Positions 1-9,921 of a stretch of DNA of 32,688 nt are shown here, piece after piece (within the stretch, counting starts at the first letter, position 1; each line of letters opens with the position of its first letter). Position numbers and translations under genes: made by a program. Source of the DNA: Pholiota molesta (taxonomy: Eukaryota > Basidiomycota > Agaricomycetes > Agaricales > Strophariaceae); the NCBI GenBank assembly GCA_014925825.1, contig JACGCK010000369.1, positions 1 through 32,688 of the forward strand. Reading direction: 5' to 3'. The notes beneath the pieces were generated by a model. That model was not told the DNA's origin and made no database searches. It saw only the letters and a program-made list of their open reading frames with translations.

Positions 1-852
1 ATTCTCAACGTCACCGCGGCACACAGCGAAGAGGAGATGCGCGACCGCAGTGCACAGGCGCACCGCGCGTTGTCCAGCATGCTCGCGCCGTATATCTTGC
101 AGACTGCCGTCCCTCCCTCCTACAATTCATATGACACCGGGTTTGCAGAAAGTATCGCAAGCCCATTGTCGCAAAACGCAAATTCATGGGCCGTGCCGCA
201 GTGCTCAGCGGCCCATACAAACGCAGACGCCCATCGGCCGCTCGCAGCACGCGCATATCCATGGGCCGCGCCTGTCTGGGCGCAGTGCGCAGCGGCGCAC
301 ACAAACGCAGTCGCCCGTCGGGGACTCACAGTACGCATGACGGCCGCGGAGGAGCTGCTGCTCGGTGCGGCACGCGAGGTAGAAAGAGAGATCTGCCGAG
401 TATTGGTCGGCGTATGGGCAGAAGGGCGCGAGTTGGGTCTTCGTGGGTGGGAGGGTCCGGACGATGACGGTGAGGCAGGTGTCAATGCGAACAGGGTTAG
501 CTATGTAAGGCTGGCGACTGACTGGCGCGAGCGAATCGAGGGCTTGATGCGCTGGCTTGACTGGAGCGTTGACTGGCTCAAGTGTCGACCTGCGTGCAGT
601 TTCGAGGTTGGTGTACTATTGGTTATGATGCTGGTATTTCCATTAATTTAATTGTGGTCGGTTTGTTCGCAGGAGATGTGCTACCTGCCAACATGGCCGT
701 TCTTCGGTCGCCCTCCTCCTCGAGGTCCTCGTAATATGACCCTGGCTAATGATCTGGAAGAAGAGGGCCGTGAAGCTGACTGGGAAGATCCACAACCTAC
801 ATGCATACGCATGATGGAACCTTTCGGAGGTTATGAAGATGAAGAGATTTAG
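1..852 (+). CDS. Conserved fungal protein of unknown function, 3' part
   Basis: The reading frame is open from base 1, so the gene starts outside the window. Exon 1 runs to 606, a 66-bp intron (607-672, gttggt...cgcag) follows, and exon 2 ends at the stop codon 850-852. Splicing joins ...CRPACSFE to EMCYLPTWPFFG and restores one continuous frame. The tail, with tryptophans (WLDWSVDWLKCRPAC), the CYLPTWPFF stretch and an acidic end containing DWEDPQPTC, resembles the C-terminus of a protein type I have seen repeatedly in Agaricomycetes, but I cannot name its function. Residues around 60-115 contain an imperfect duplication (SAAHTNADAHRP / AAAHTNAVARRG). Without splicing the frame would end at 651 after a hydrophobic read-through (VLLVMMLVFPLI), which I take to be intron translation. 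Confidence 0.7.
186..338 (+). repeat. Imperfect tandem duplication, two ~75-bp units, inside the left-edge coding sequence
   Basis: The unit from about 186 to 260 (atgggccgtgcc...) is repeated from about 261 to 338 (atgggccgcgcc...). Both contain a core close to cagcggc-ca-acaaacgcag. The duplication stays in frame and gives two related peptides with the AHTNA core. Confidence 0.6.
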
Positions 853-1282
853 AGGTTGACACTGTCCGCACTGGATTTCGGAGATTTGTCCTGCGGCCAC
901 ACGGTGAACCGATCTTTAATTGGCCCACATAATGCAGGTATATGGACAGAATTGGACATACCCAACGGAGTGCGCATATGAATAAATGTATTTACTGTCC
1001 ATAGTTCTTTTAATATTATTGCGACCGCATTGTACGGGCATCTGATTCGCGAGTCATTTGGTTGCCTCGGACAAAATGTACAGAACAAGGAATCGCGGAC
1101 AGGAATCGGATCGGAGAAAGGGCTTTGATTGAATGAGTACTTGCCATCTTATGAAGTATTCTGTAAACATGAAATAATGTAGATGGTTGCCAATGAGGCA
1201 GCCATGTTGTATATTACGAGTAATTCGAAATTCATTATGTGAGATTGGTTCATTATGTGAGATTGGTACAATTGGTGTTGAT
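853..1282. other. Intergenic spacer between two converging transcripts
   Basis: This 430-bp stretch holds the 3' flanks of the left-edge gene (+) and of the broken dehydrogenase gene (-). It contains an exact 18-bp tandem duplication at 1231-1266. The short open frames here have no coding signature that I can support. Confidence 0.5.
1231..1266 (+). repeat. Perfect 18-bp tandem duplication
   Basis: TTCATTATGTGAGATTGG occurs twice without a gap (1231-1248, 1249-1266), just downstream of the dehydrogenase stop codon (1283-1285, minus strand). It would lie in the 3' untranslated region. Confidence 0.85.
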
Positions 1283-1666
1283 TTACTGAACAAGGTAAGG
1301 CGTAGTCCCTGTGAGCGACAGGTTGCGTAGATTTTCAATAGTAGTTGCGGCAATATTATTGAGCGCTTCGGTTGTCAAGAATGCTTGATGCCCACTGGAA
1401 TATAAGACAAATTAGCGGCTGGACCTCTGGGGAAATTGGAAATAAACTCACGTCATAAAAACATTGTAGAAGGAGAGTAACCTCGCGAAGCTGTCATCCG
1501 CGATGACTTTCGCGCTTGAATCTGCAAAGAAATAATTTGATTCTCGTTCATATACATCCAATCCTACTGCAGAGACATGTCCACTCTTTAAAGCGCTATG
1601 TTTCTCGACAATTAGGGCTAAAACAAGGACGTAGTATAAATGCGATAGGCTCACCGGATAAGCGAG

Positions 1667-1672
1667 TATGTG
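1667..1672. repeat. Target-site duplication, left copy (TATGTG)
   Basis: TATGTG directly precedes the element end TATGGCGG. The matching copy is at 2830-2835. Removing one copy plus the element restores the dehydrogenase reading frame, which supports a 6-bp duplication. One base of ambiguity (TATGTGT) remains. Confidence 0.8.
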
Positions 1673-1797
1673 TATGGCGGTCCATTTGGGTAAAAATTCC
1701 GTAGAAACTTTTTGTATGTGCGCGAGAACTTTTACATAGAACATTAATATATTTCCTTGCATTCACACATGATAAGTCAAGTTTTAGACATACTTTG

Positions 1798-2012
1798 ACG
1801 TGCGCGGAAATCTTTAGTGAGTGCGCGGAAATCTTTCTTGGTGCGCGGAAACTTTTTCGGCCAATTTGAGTGTGCGCGTAGAAATCTTTCCCTTCAATAC
1901 CAATAATTCACTCGTTTTTGCGTGTTTTTGACTGCGCGTAAATTTGATTAGCAGTGCGCGTGGAAATGTTTGCGTGCGCGTAGAAATACTGAGCGAGTGC
2001 TGAGCGTAGAAA
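1798..2012 (+). repeat. Degenerate GTGCGCG-containing subrepeats in the left arm
   Basis: A motif close to GTGCGCGGAAATCTTT recurs about eight times at irregular spacing (for example acgtgcgcggaaatcttt, gagtgcgcggaaatcttt, ggtgcgcggaaacttttt, gtgtgcgcgtagaaatcttt). The right arm carries the inverted counterparts at about 2490-2705. Confidence 0.75.
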
Positions 2013-2097
2013 CATTTAGGCCGACATGCCGTGCTGAGGTAATTGATCTCGCTTAAGCTGAGCAGCCGGTGCGGCAGCGGAGTTTGAAGCCTGTCAG

Positions 2098-2129
2098 CCT
2101 CGAGCGTCTCCGTACTTAGACGCTCGAGG
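2098..2129. repeat. Perfect 12-bp-stem hairpin at the arm/spacer border
   Basis: CCTCGAGCGTCT (2098-2109) pairs fully with AGACGCTCGAGG (2118-2129) across an 8-base loop. It has no counterpart at the right arm border apart from a weaker CCTCAG/CTGAGG pair near 2386-2403. Confidence 0.8.
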
Positions 2130-2829
2130 AATAAGCTCTGGGCCTGCAAACCGCAATATTACAGGATATATCAGCCTTTAAATCGATTATTTGAAGTAAT
2201 GTACATGAAGAAGGTCCTATAAATACCAGCACTAGTTCAACAGCCTGTAAACAGCCTTGAGCAAGCCTTGACTTGGCCTGAGCTCCCAGCTTGCTTCAAT
2301 TCTTGCTTCTCTAGCACCTGCAGCAACGTATTTCCAGATGATACATAACCTTATGCTTTTAATTTTTTGCCTAAATGCTCACGGCCCTCAGAGGCCACTG
2401 AGGTGGACAGGTTTGAAACTCCGCTGCCGCACCGGCTGCTCAGCTTAAGCGAGATCAATTACCTCAGCACGGCATGTCGGCCTAAATGTTTCTACGCGCT
2501 CAGCACTCGCTCAGTATTTCTACGCGCACGCAAACATTTCCACGCGCACTGCTAAGAGAACTTACGCGCAGTCAAAAACACGCAAAAACGAGTGAACTGT
2601 TGTGGTGAAAGGAAAGATTTCTACGCGCACACTAAAATTGGCCGAATAAATTTCCGCGCAACAAGAAAGATTTTCGCGCACTCACTAAAAGTTTCCGCGC
2701 ACGTCAAAGTATGTCTAAACCTTGACTAATCATGTGTGAATGCAAGTAAATATATTAACGTTCTATGTAAAAGTTTTCGCGGATATACAAAAAGTTTCTA
2801 CGGAATTTTTACCCAAACGGACCGCCATA

Positions 2830-2835
2830 TATGTG
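2830..2835. repeat. Target-site duplication, right copy (TATGTG)
   Basis: This directly follows the element end CCGCCATA and matches 1667-1672. Confidence 0.8.
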
Positions 2836-3688
2836 TCGATTAGGCCACCACGCGAAGTGTTGATGATAATCACACCTTTCTTCGTTTGAGATAGGGTATC
2901 ATCGTTAATGATATACTTTGTGCTATCCGTGAGCGGACAGTGCAAGCTGATGATGTCCGATCTTTTCAGCAGTACGCTCAAGGCGTCGACATAGACAATG
3001 CCATGCTCTCCGGCTGCTGGAGATGGATATGGATCGTACGCAATGACATTAGCGCCGAACCCTTTCGACAGGATCTTGCCTGTGAGCAGTCCGATCCTTC
3101 CAGTCCCAATGATGCCGATCGTTTTCCCGTTGATATTCATCCCCAGCAAGCCATCGAGGAGGAAATTGCCTTCCCGCACGCGATTGTAGGCCTTGTGATA
3201 TTTGCGAACGACAGTCATGAGCATCCCGACTGTGAATTCGGCAACGGCCTCTGGGGAATATGCAGGTACGCGAGCGACTTTCATGCCGAATTTGGTGGTG
3301 GCTTCCAGATCTACGTTATTGAACCCTGCACAGCGCAGTGCAATAAATTTCTGCGGCATGGTATAAGTGAATACTAATAGATTTGAAAAACTCTGTGGCG
3401 CACCACTCCCAGTCTGTGTAGCTTCTCGACGACGTTCGCGTTGCAGAGGTCATTCACGAAGATGCAAATTGCTTCATGACCAGCAGCGAGAACGGCGGTC
3501 TTTTCATCTAAGAGTGAATCGAGGAAGGTAAATTCGATTGTGAATTCCTCTGTAACGGCCTTCTGAAGAGTATCGACATCGTACTGTTGATTCAGACGAA
3601 GATCCATACTTCAGCGCTTTTCGGGTGGATGCGTCAATGCACTCAACATGCAACTTACCTTTGCAGTTCCGAACACTGCGACTTTCAT

Positions 3689-4234
3689 GATAAGTATGGC
3701 GGGTGAGTCTTATCAATTACGACAAGTTGACGATGGGTTTATATATGCGATTCCTATCGTCTTGGTTGTACGTATCTATATCTGAATAGGCTTTCGAAGT
3801 AAACCCGTTATCGATTCCAAGCCTCGAAGGTGAAGTACTTGACCTATATATAGTCACGGCCTGATGGCGGCTGGATCGCTGTGATGGCATGCCACCACAG
3901 TACCCGCATCACCCCGAGTCTTTGACGGTCGTCAATTCACTCCTCTTTTCTTTTGCACGCTCTTGCTCACCACTCATTATTATTCTCACTCTGCCCAATT
4001 TCTCTCATCAGATGCGATTACCCCTTTGCACAAGAGATATTGGGATCTGGTGCTCAAACCTTACAACACAATGTGGCGACCTGAGCACAGCTTTCTGGAG
4101 GTGATGGGGATACAATAACAGTGTTATTAAATAACATGAGGCCCCACGAAATCCCATAAATTGTTCCTTGCACACAGCTACGAGTTCAGTGGGCAGCGAC
4201 CGATCAGCTAGCCGTTCCTTCACGGCCTGATAGA
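3689..4234. other. Divergent intergenic region
   Basis: This 546-bp spacer lies between the dehydrogenase start (-) and the membrane-protein start (+). It probably holds both promoters. Apart from the two TATA-like motifs I see no defined element. Confidence 0.4.
3738..3745 (-). promoter_or_regulatory. Candidate TATA box of the dehydrogenase gene
   Basis: On the minus strand this reads TATATAAA, about 50 bp upstream of the start codon at 3688. A second candidate, the palindrome CTATATATAG, lies at 3844-3853. This is motif and position evidence only. Confidence 0.35.
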
Positions 4235-5143
4235 ATGCCTGTATGGTTAGGGGTTCGTCTAGTCCATCTTATCTGTCTGCCTATCAATGCTTACAACGCA
4301 TACTCGTATATTGTTTTCCAGCCAGGTCTGTTGCAAAATCGGGACGTCACTTTGCAGCAAGATTTCTCCCTGCAGGAGCTTCATTGCTACAATCTTCCCT
4401 ATGGCGCTCTTGGCTTCATATCCCATGTTCTCACCTACTACACCATCGCTTGTCTGTGCTACGGGCGCAAGCCTCTTTGGCCCTTCAAAAAGGTGCACAA
4501 CACAAAATTCGATCTCGTACTCGCGGTCATAGGCGTAGCGCTCTGCATTGTGATGTCCATTTTCACCATTATCAACTGCAAGAACACTTGGCAACTGCTC
4601 GTCATTGCGGTGTGGAAGCTGAGCATGTCGCTGCTCAATGGGCTCACGGCGCTGCATGTGTCGATCATGGTTTTCAATGATCCGGAAGGAGAAGTGGTAA
4701 AGACCCAGAATGCCGCTTGGTGGATCATACTTTGTAAGAACTTTCTGTTCTGAAAGTTCCCGATCTGAACTTCTGACTTTCTAGACATTCCTGGCATGCT
4801 GGCCGGCATGATAGGGCTTATGAACCTCGTTGTAAAAGTAGCCGACCAGATTCCTGACCTCTTGGCTCTCACCATCGCATTTTACTGTATCATTGGTGCA
4901 GGGCTCGTCGTCGGGACCATAAGCATGATGATTATCTGCTTCATGGGCGGCGGGGTCCCTCACAAAGTGTTCGTAACTGGCACTCTCGGTACATTGATAG
5001 CGTTTGTTGGCCTCAGCGCCTTATACTCGGATTGGTCGCTGGGGATTATGCTCAATAATATACTTGGGATACCGTCGGGGGATAGTTCGGGATTTTACTG
5101 GACATATTTCGTCGCAAAGCGTCTAACTATGTTCAGTTTGTAG
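4235..5143 (+). CDS. Multi-pass membrane protein of unknown function
   Basis: The gene has two exons, 4235-4733 and 4785-5143, separated by a 51-bp intron (gtaaga...ttctag). The joined frame (...WWIIL/YIPGMLAGM...) gives 285 residues. Roughly seven hydrophobic segments can be seen: near the N-terminus (VRLVHLICLPINAY), around residues 52-75 (GALGFISHVLTYYTIACLCYG), 88-110 (LVLAVIGVALCIVMSIFTII), 113-135 (LLVIAVWKLSMSLLNGL), 160-182 (IPGMLAGMIGLMNLVV), 193-220 (LTIAFYCIIGAGLVVGTISM) and 228-248 (GTLGTLIAFVGLSALYS). The start ATG follows an in-frame stop and leads straight into the first segment. No catalytic or transporter motif is recognised. It resembles integral-membrane proteins of unknown function common in Agaricomycetes, which is an impression and not a search result. 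Confidence 0.72.
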
Positions 5144-5771
5144 TTTTGTTATACATTATTTAGGAGCTTTTCTGTATTCTTACTCCTGGGGAATGCCTGA
5201 ATGTAGACTACATGCTGATACGGTGCAGCTGATAATGATGTGTGGGCCGGCTCTTGGGATTTGGGCTATGTGCCAAACATTCAATGCTATATAAAAATTA
5301 GAACACAGAACCTGTGAAACGTCGTCCTCTTTTATAGGCCCAGATGGGGGATGAAATCGTGCAAAACTTAAATGATATCAGTTGTAACAAGGTTCTTTCA
5401 CATAATCTCATAAACCGCAATTTGAACTTAGATGGAACCATGTTAAACATGTAAACCACACTTACATGTCTGATGATCAAGGCACCTTTCAAGTGCCCAT
5501 TGCTATCATAAATCCACACCAGGCTGCTTCGAAGAACGGTTAAATACAAGCAAGGTACAAGTCAGCTACGCAACTACTCATGCATCTCAGGTTACCACAA
5601 ATTTTCTTCACCGAGCGTCAGTGAAGGAACGACAACGTCTTCGACTCGGTTATCCTTCTCGCGAAAGCAACAGCTATAAAAACCGAAAAATCTACACAAA
5701 ATGCGGTAACATATATAACACATATGTCCCAGAAGGTCAACCAAATATGAAGTACAGGTACGGCTAGTAGG
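5144..5771. other. Intergenic spacer between converging genes
   Basis: This 628-bp stretch holds the 3' flanks of the membrane-protein gene (+) and of CorA-like copy A (-). It is AT-rich, and I see no gene, RNA or clear repeat. Confidence 0.4.
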
Positions 5772-8260
5772 TCAAAGGATGCTTCGGGAAAAGACGGCCT
5801 CTTTGCTATCCATGCTATACTCCTCAGTCAACTCATCCTGCCCACGGATATTGATGGCCGTCTTTTTTTGTATCATTTTCTGGATGAGGTACATGGGCCA
5901 GCCGAGCCGCTTCATGAAGCTCGTATTTTCAGGGAAGATATATCGGCTCTGGAAGGCGATGATCACCCACGCGGTGATGATGGTGAGGGGAATGGAGATG
6001 GCGATGTAGATGCCCAGCGTGCCGATGGTCCCTGGGTTGATTTCTCTGACGTTCATCCCGAATACACCCTATGTAATAGGTTTAGTGGATCAAAGAACCT
6101 TGCGGGGAGTTCCTGTAGTACATACCGCAACGAAGGAGGCAGGCAGGAATACCATTGTCAGATATGCGATTTGTTTCATCTGAGGGAGAATTAGCAATGG
6201 AAGATCACAAAGGTTAATGTAAGGGACATACAGCTGTCAACAGAGACGAATGGCCGTTAGCGCAGTTCTTTAACGATAACTAGGCCTCATGGAACTCACC
6301 AGCACTATCGCGTACGGCAGCTTCCGTCATTTCCCTCATGTATCGACTGTCGGTAATATTCACGCTGCTGAATACCTGTAAAAGGACAAATATAAGCATA
6401 AGGTTTCGCTGGTTTTGCTCGACTCAAGGAGGAGACTGACCAGCCCCATCACGTTCTTTAACCTACGTTCCTGCATATGCAGCTCGCCTTTCAGGCGCTT
6501 GCACTCCGTCAGCAGGTTCTCGCACTCCCGGTGCATAATCGATTTGCTGTCTTTACGAACTTTTTCTGAAAACGCTTCCATGGCAGGGTTGTGCGTGTCG
6601 CGGATGAAGATAACGTGTTTCTGGAAGTCGTCCAAAAGGGATGTGTAGTGCAGGTGGTGGGCACGAATGATGTGGAGTTCGCGAGTTAGAGGCATTTCCG
6701 CCGTTGTGATAACGCGAGTTTCCTTTAAAAGTCGGGATATAAATAAGCAGATGAATTGGGACCTGATTCGCGCTGTCACAACTCACTAAAGAGCAAATAT
6801 GGTCATAGAGATTTTCTAGCGCTTCGTCCCAAGCGTACATGGCGTGCCAGATGAATGTCAACAGGACGAAGGTGGGATCTGGCGAATTCTGGAAGATGCT
6901 TTGCCAGTACACACTTTGTCCTACAGTTGCATTAACACATGCGCTCGTGCGGCTGGGCGGTATTCGATGGTCACTCACCTGCAAATCGAATACGTTCGTG
7001 TAGGAATGGGGCAGTGGTAGTCGGTAGATTTAGACTGGGATGGAAAGAAATTATGGTGCTGCCGTTCTTGTTACGGATGAGGTGGACAGCCAGAAGGTCC
7101 AGCACAAGAAGGCGACCATCTACGAGAACCAATGTTAAACGCGACCTATGAACGATATATAAACACGAACTGGAATATAGAGCCAGGGGGGAATGAGGAT
7201 CAATCATTTGGGTGCCTGGAGGGTAAGAGCCATTGAGACGGGAATGTGTGAATGTCCAAAATGGGGCTTCATACCTAGGAGAGTACGCGGGGGATGCTTC
7301 AAAGAATCTTGCGATTTTGAAAATGCCGCGTTGAGATGGAGAGCGTCGTGACCGGACATTGACCGAAGGAAAGTCAAAGAAACGGTTATGTCTACGTGGA
7401 AGATAATGGTTATTAATAGGAAAGGCACGTTCGACATTGCAACACTACTTACGATCTCCAATGCCTGGCTTGATTTCTTCTTGAAATCGAGATGGTATCC
7501 AGCTCAATGAAGACGACCAGAAGAAAGGCTCAATATTATATCTGCACACGTTTATCAAGGAGGCCATGACAGAAGAGAGAAATCACTCACTTCGCTCCCA
7601 GCATCTGGAGGATGGGCCCCGACATTTGCTCGATAAACATAGCTCTAACACGTATTCCGTCAGGTCTCTATCATAAAATAGTCAATCATGATATATCAGA
7701 GAGTAGAATAATAAGCAACCTTGTCCTGTATCAGCTGATCCCAAATGACAGCATCCTGACCAGGCGATGCAACTATCGGTCCAGGATTTGTGAACAATCC
7801 ATTGCTATCGACATCGACTCGATGGAGAGTACATGTTTTCTCCCGGTCGTAATCGTGTATGGCTGCGTAAATCTTGCTTTTGAGAACCTGACGATAGGTC
7901 CAATTTGGAAATCGGGATTGGGGGTAGCCTGTATAACAGCCACCACAGTCATTGTGGTCGCAGATTGGAGGGATGGGCGGTAGCGGAGATTCAAGTTGTT
8001 TTCGATCGACGTCTGTGTTGAGAATGCGAGGAAGCCATGAATATTTCAACCACGGTTGATGAGCTCAAACACTGACCATCTTCCAGATCGACCCAAGGCC
8101 AAGGAGCGGAAGGAGAAGCGTGTCGATGAGAAGGGTGCGGAACTCGGCCTTTGTCGTCTTTGGGATCCTTTCTTGCTGATCTCATTGAAGGCGCTGGGGA
8201 ACGAAGGCTCCTCAACGACAACGCATCCGCCAGACGGGCAGGGAGGGCCAGTTGTGACAT
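5772..8260 (-). CDS. CorA-like Mg2+ transporter family protein, copy A (GMN intact)
   Basis: Minus-strand exons in transcript order: 8077-8260, 7720-8012, 7591-7667, 7453-7541, 7275-7391, 6979-7215, 6787-6920, 6441-6722, 6300-6375, 6232-6233, 6126-6179, 5772-6068. They sum to 1842 nt, or 613 residues plus stop. All introns are GT-AG and 49-66 bp. The C-terminus shows the CorA signature: a charged helical segment (RYMREMTEAAVRDSA), helix 1 (MKQIAYLTMVFLPASFVA) running into GVFGMNVREINPGT with GMN at about residues 519-521, then helix 2 (IYIAISIPLTIITAWVIIAF). Known family role: Mg2+ or other divalent-cation transport as a pentamer. The large N-terminal domain (VKSKIYAAIHDYD-type and LALYSSSCLY segments) fits the fungal subfamily. 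The start was chosen because copy B has a matching MPQ/MSQ start. The cellular membrane is not determinable here. A close inverted paralogue lies at 13152-15606. Confidence 0.85.
6232..6233 (-). other. Two-nucleotide micro-exon (CT) of CorA-like copy A
   Basis: On the minus strand, acag|CT|gtatgt sits between a 66-bp intron (6234-6299) and a 52-bp intron (6180-6231). Including CT completes the split codon (GCT G + CT) and leaves ATG AAA CAA in frame for the first membrane helix. Leaving it out gives the frame EETNRIS..., which destroys the helix. The same arrangement occurs in copy B. Confidence 0.75.
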
Positions 8261-9921
8261 TATTTAGGGGGGGAGGGGGTCGTAGCGCTGTTCGTTCTAT
8301 GTCGTGGTGCTCGTAATTCGTGGTTCTGGGCGTAGGTAGCGGTGTGGAGAACAATATTCTGATGGTGGTTGAGGAAAACGTTGGCCACAGCCCTGTCCCC
8401 CTGAACTTTGACAAATGCTCCTGCCTTGAGGCCATCTGATTTTGCAGTACATAGCGCCGTGTAGGCAGCGTGAGAGCCAATCTTAACCACATCATGATAA
8501 TAATACCCCCGTTTGTGATAGTTGATAACATTCCCGCCGCCCGGTGTCCTTGAGTTGTGCCACGGCTGTGTTTGATTAGGGTTGAATTCGCAGTGCGTAT
8601 TTTGGAGACACCAGACTGGCCGAAGCTCACATAGCCCCGAACCACGGCAGATGCGATATAGCAGGTCATATACACAGACTATGTTGAGCGCTTTCGACCA
8701 AACGTGACGTCGAGCGGAAAGAAGCAGGCTCAGAGGGTGAAGTTGTCATTGTCAGAACAGTGTCGCTGTCAGAATCTGGTCAGAATCCCACAGAAGGATC
8801 GGCATGCATCTGCGTGCAGGTTAGCCGCCGTTGAGTGGTTCTATTTCGAAGCGGAAGATGCCTCAGCTTTCACCAAGAAACGGCACTAATCTATGTAGAC
8901 ATTTCAATTCAATTGAAGGTGCAGTTCGATGATAGATACTTAAGTATGTATGTCGTTTGTGCAACTACTTACACTGCTGGGACTCGAGCGCTAAAGCCTG
9001 AGAACGATGCGAGACAAAGTGCGAGAGTCGGAGTGTCAGAACCTCCGAATTGCCTCCGAACCCATTTTTAGCCCTCTTCGACCATGCATGAAAATCACAT
9101 TTGCTGTATGTACCACATCACAGTCTCCCAGTCGCCTGCCACGAGTCCCACACCCATCCAGATTCAAAACACAGGAATATACCCCACTTGAAGCTTCAAG
9201 TGAGTCGTGTACCAATTATCGAAGCTCTGATAAGTCACAAGTAACATTTGTGACATCTATGTGTGTCGCTCTCGTATTTCATTCCTAGGCTCGCACTCAG
9301 CAACAAATCGCCGTTTCAACCGCCAGATATTGGCCAGATCTGAGACGAGTATTTTCAGAAAGGTCGAAGTCTAGATCAGGTAAACCCTCAAGGGCCTTAA
9401 AACGTCACATTTAGTAAGTAGTCCAGTCTATTTCGTGCATTTGAGCGCAAACTGAGCAATTGAGATGGAAGAATCTACACAGTCGATGAACAGGCCTGAA
9501 AAATATGAGCCTGACTTTTGAGGCATCTTCTCGGCCACAAGACTCCATATTTTTACATATTCTTTTGGTCGAGGGCCAATTTAAATATTGAGCAGTCAAG
9601 GGAATTTGCAACATCATAATTGAGAAAACGTCGCTGATGAGAAACACTACAGTAGGAGCCAATAGTCCAAAGTTTGCGATTAGACGTCATGTGCCCGCAT
9701 CTCTATATGAACGGTGTTGAAGAAGCTTGAAGTTCGTGATTCAACGAATAAAGATAAATGAGGTACGGGCGGGACGTGATTGAGTTGACGCACCCGGATA
9801 ATGCTCATTGAAGCTGGTCAAATACTTGGGCGCCGAAGTTCATATCTACACACTGCAGCAGCCGTAAGTTGCAAATGGGGTTTTTCGCACAAGTTACATA
9901 TAAAAACTACACGATGGTGCC
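8261..9921. other. 1.66-kb spacer upstream of CorA-like copy A
   Basis: On the minus strand, about 8262-8660 is an uninterrupted open frame of roughly 130 codons (with segments such as VWCLQNTHCEF, GGGNVINYHKRGYYYHD and FVKVQGDRAVANVF). It may be a remnant of another gene or an upstream exon, but I recognise no family, and copy B has no similar upstream sequence. The rest (about 8700-9921) has only short, unsupported open frames. A G-rich run lies at 8266-8279. Confidence 0.35.

Larger units (their letters stand above)
1673..2829. mobile_element. Foldback-like non-autonomous DNA element with ~430-bp terminal inverted repeats
   Basis: The left arm (1673 to about 2102) and right arm (about 2400-2829) are inverted copies. 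Both outer ends read TATGGCGGTC(C/C)(A/G)TTTGGGTAAA inward, and both inner ends carry the ccggtgcggcagcggagttt block. The arms differ by scattered substitutions and small indels. A ~300-bp spacer (about 2103-2399) has no convincing open frame but contains a TATAAATA stretch near 2218 and a perfect hairpin at its left edge. TATGTG flanks the element at 1667-1672 and 2830-2835 and is read as the target-site duplication. No transposase is visible, so any movement would need a protein encoded elsewhere. Long arms built of short repeats fit the foldback class. I cannot assign a superfamily from a 6-bp duplication alone. Confidence 0.88.
1283..3688 (-). pseudogene. D-lactate dehydrogenase-like (D-2-hydroxyacid dehydrogenase) gene, disrupted by a foldback-like element
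   Basis: Family knowledge: the product would reduce pyruvate to D-lactate, or act on a related 2-hydroxyacid, with NADH in the cytosol. Minus-strand exons: 3659-3688, 3404-3608, 2836-3350 (or 2830-3350) continuing at 1655-1672 after the insertion, 1452-1595, and 1283-1394 with stop TAA. Visible landmarks are a substrate-domain segment (ALRCAGFNNVDLEA), the Rossmann motif GIIGTGRIGLLTGK, IISLHCPLT, INTSRGGLIDT and the C-terminal VGLDVYERE. An insertion of 1157 bp sits directly after GGLIDT. If the insert and one copy of its 6-bp duplication are skipped, the text continues YSLIR, then an intron (1596-1654), then [18 protein letters not shown], as expected for the family. There is also a one-base register problem at the exon 1/exon 2 junction (TAK then YDLRLNQ would need TATGATC; the sequence has TATGGATC). 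A full-length product looks impossible. Confidence 0.85.

Noticed and set aside
1054..1353. 99-codon minus-strand open frame
   Set aside because: It overlaps the last exon of the dehydrogenase in another register; the spliced exon ending at 1283 explains the sequence better.
8046..8675. 209-codon minus-strand open frame over the copy A start
   Set aside because: The register conserved between the two CorA-like copies (MSQ/MPQ ... HASPS-PWPW-DL) is a different one.
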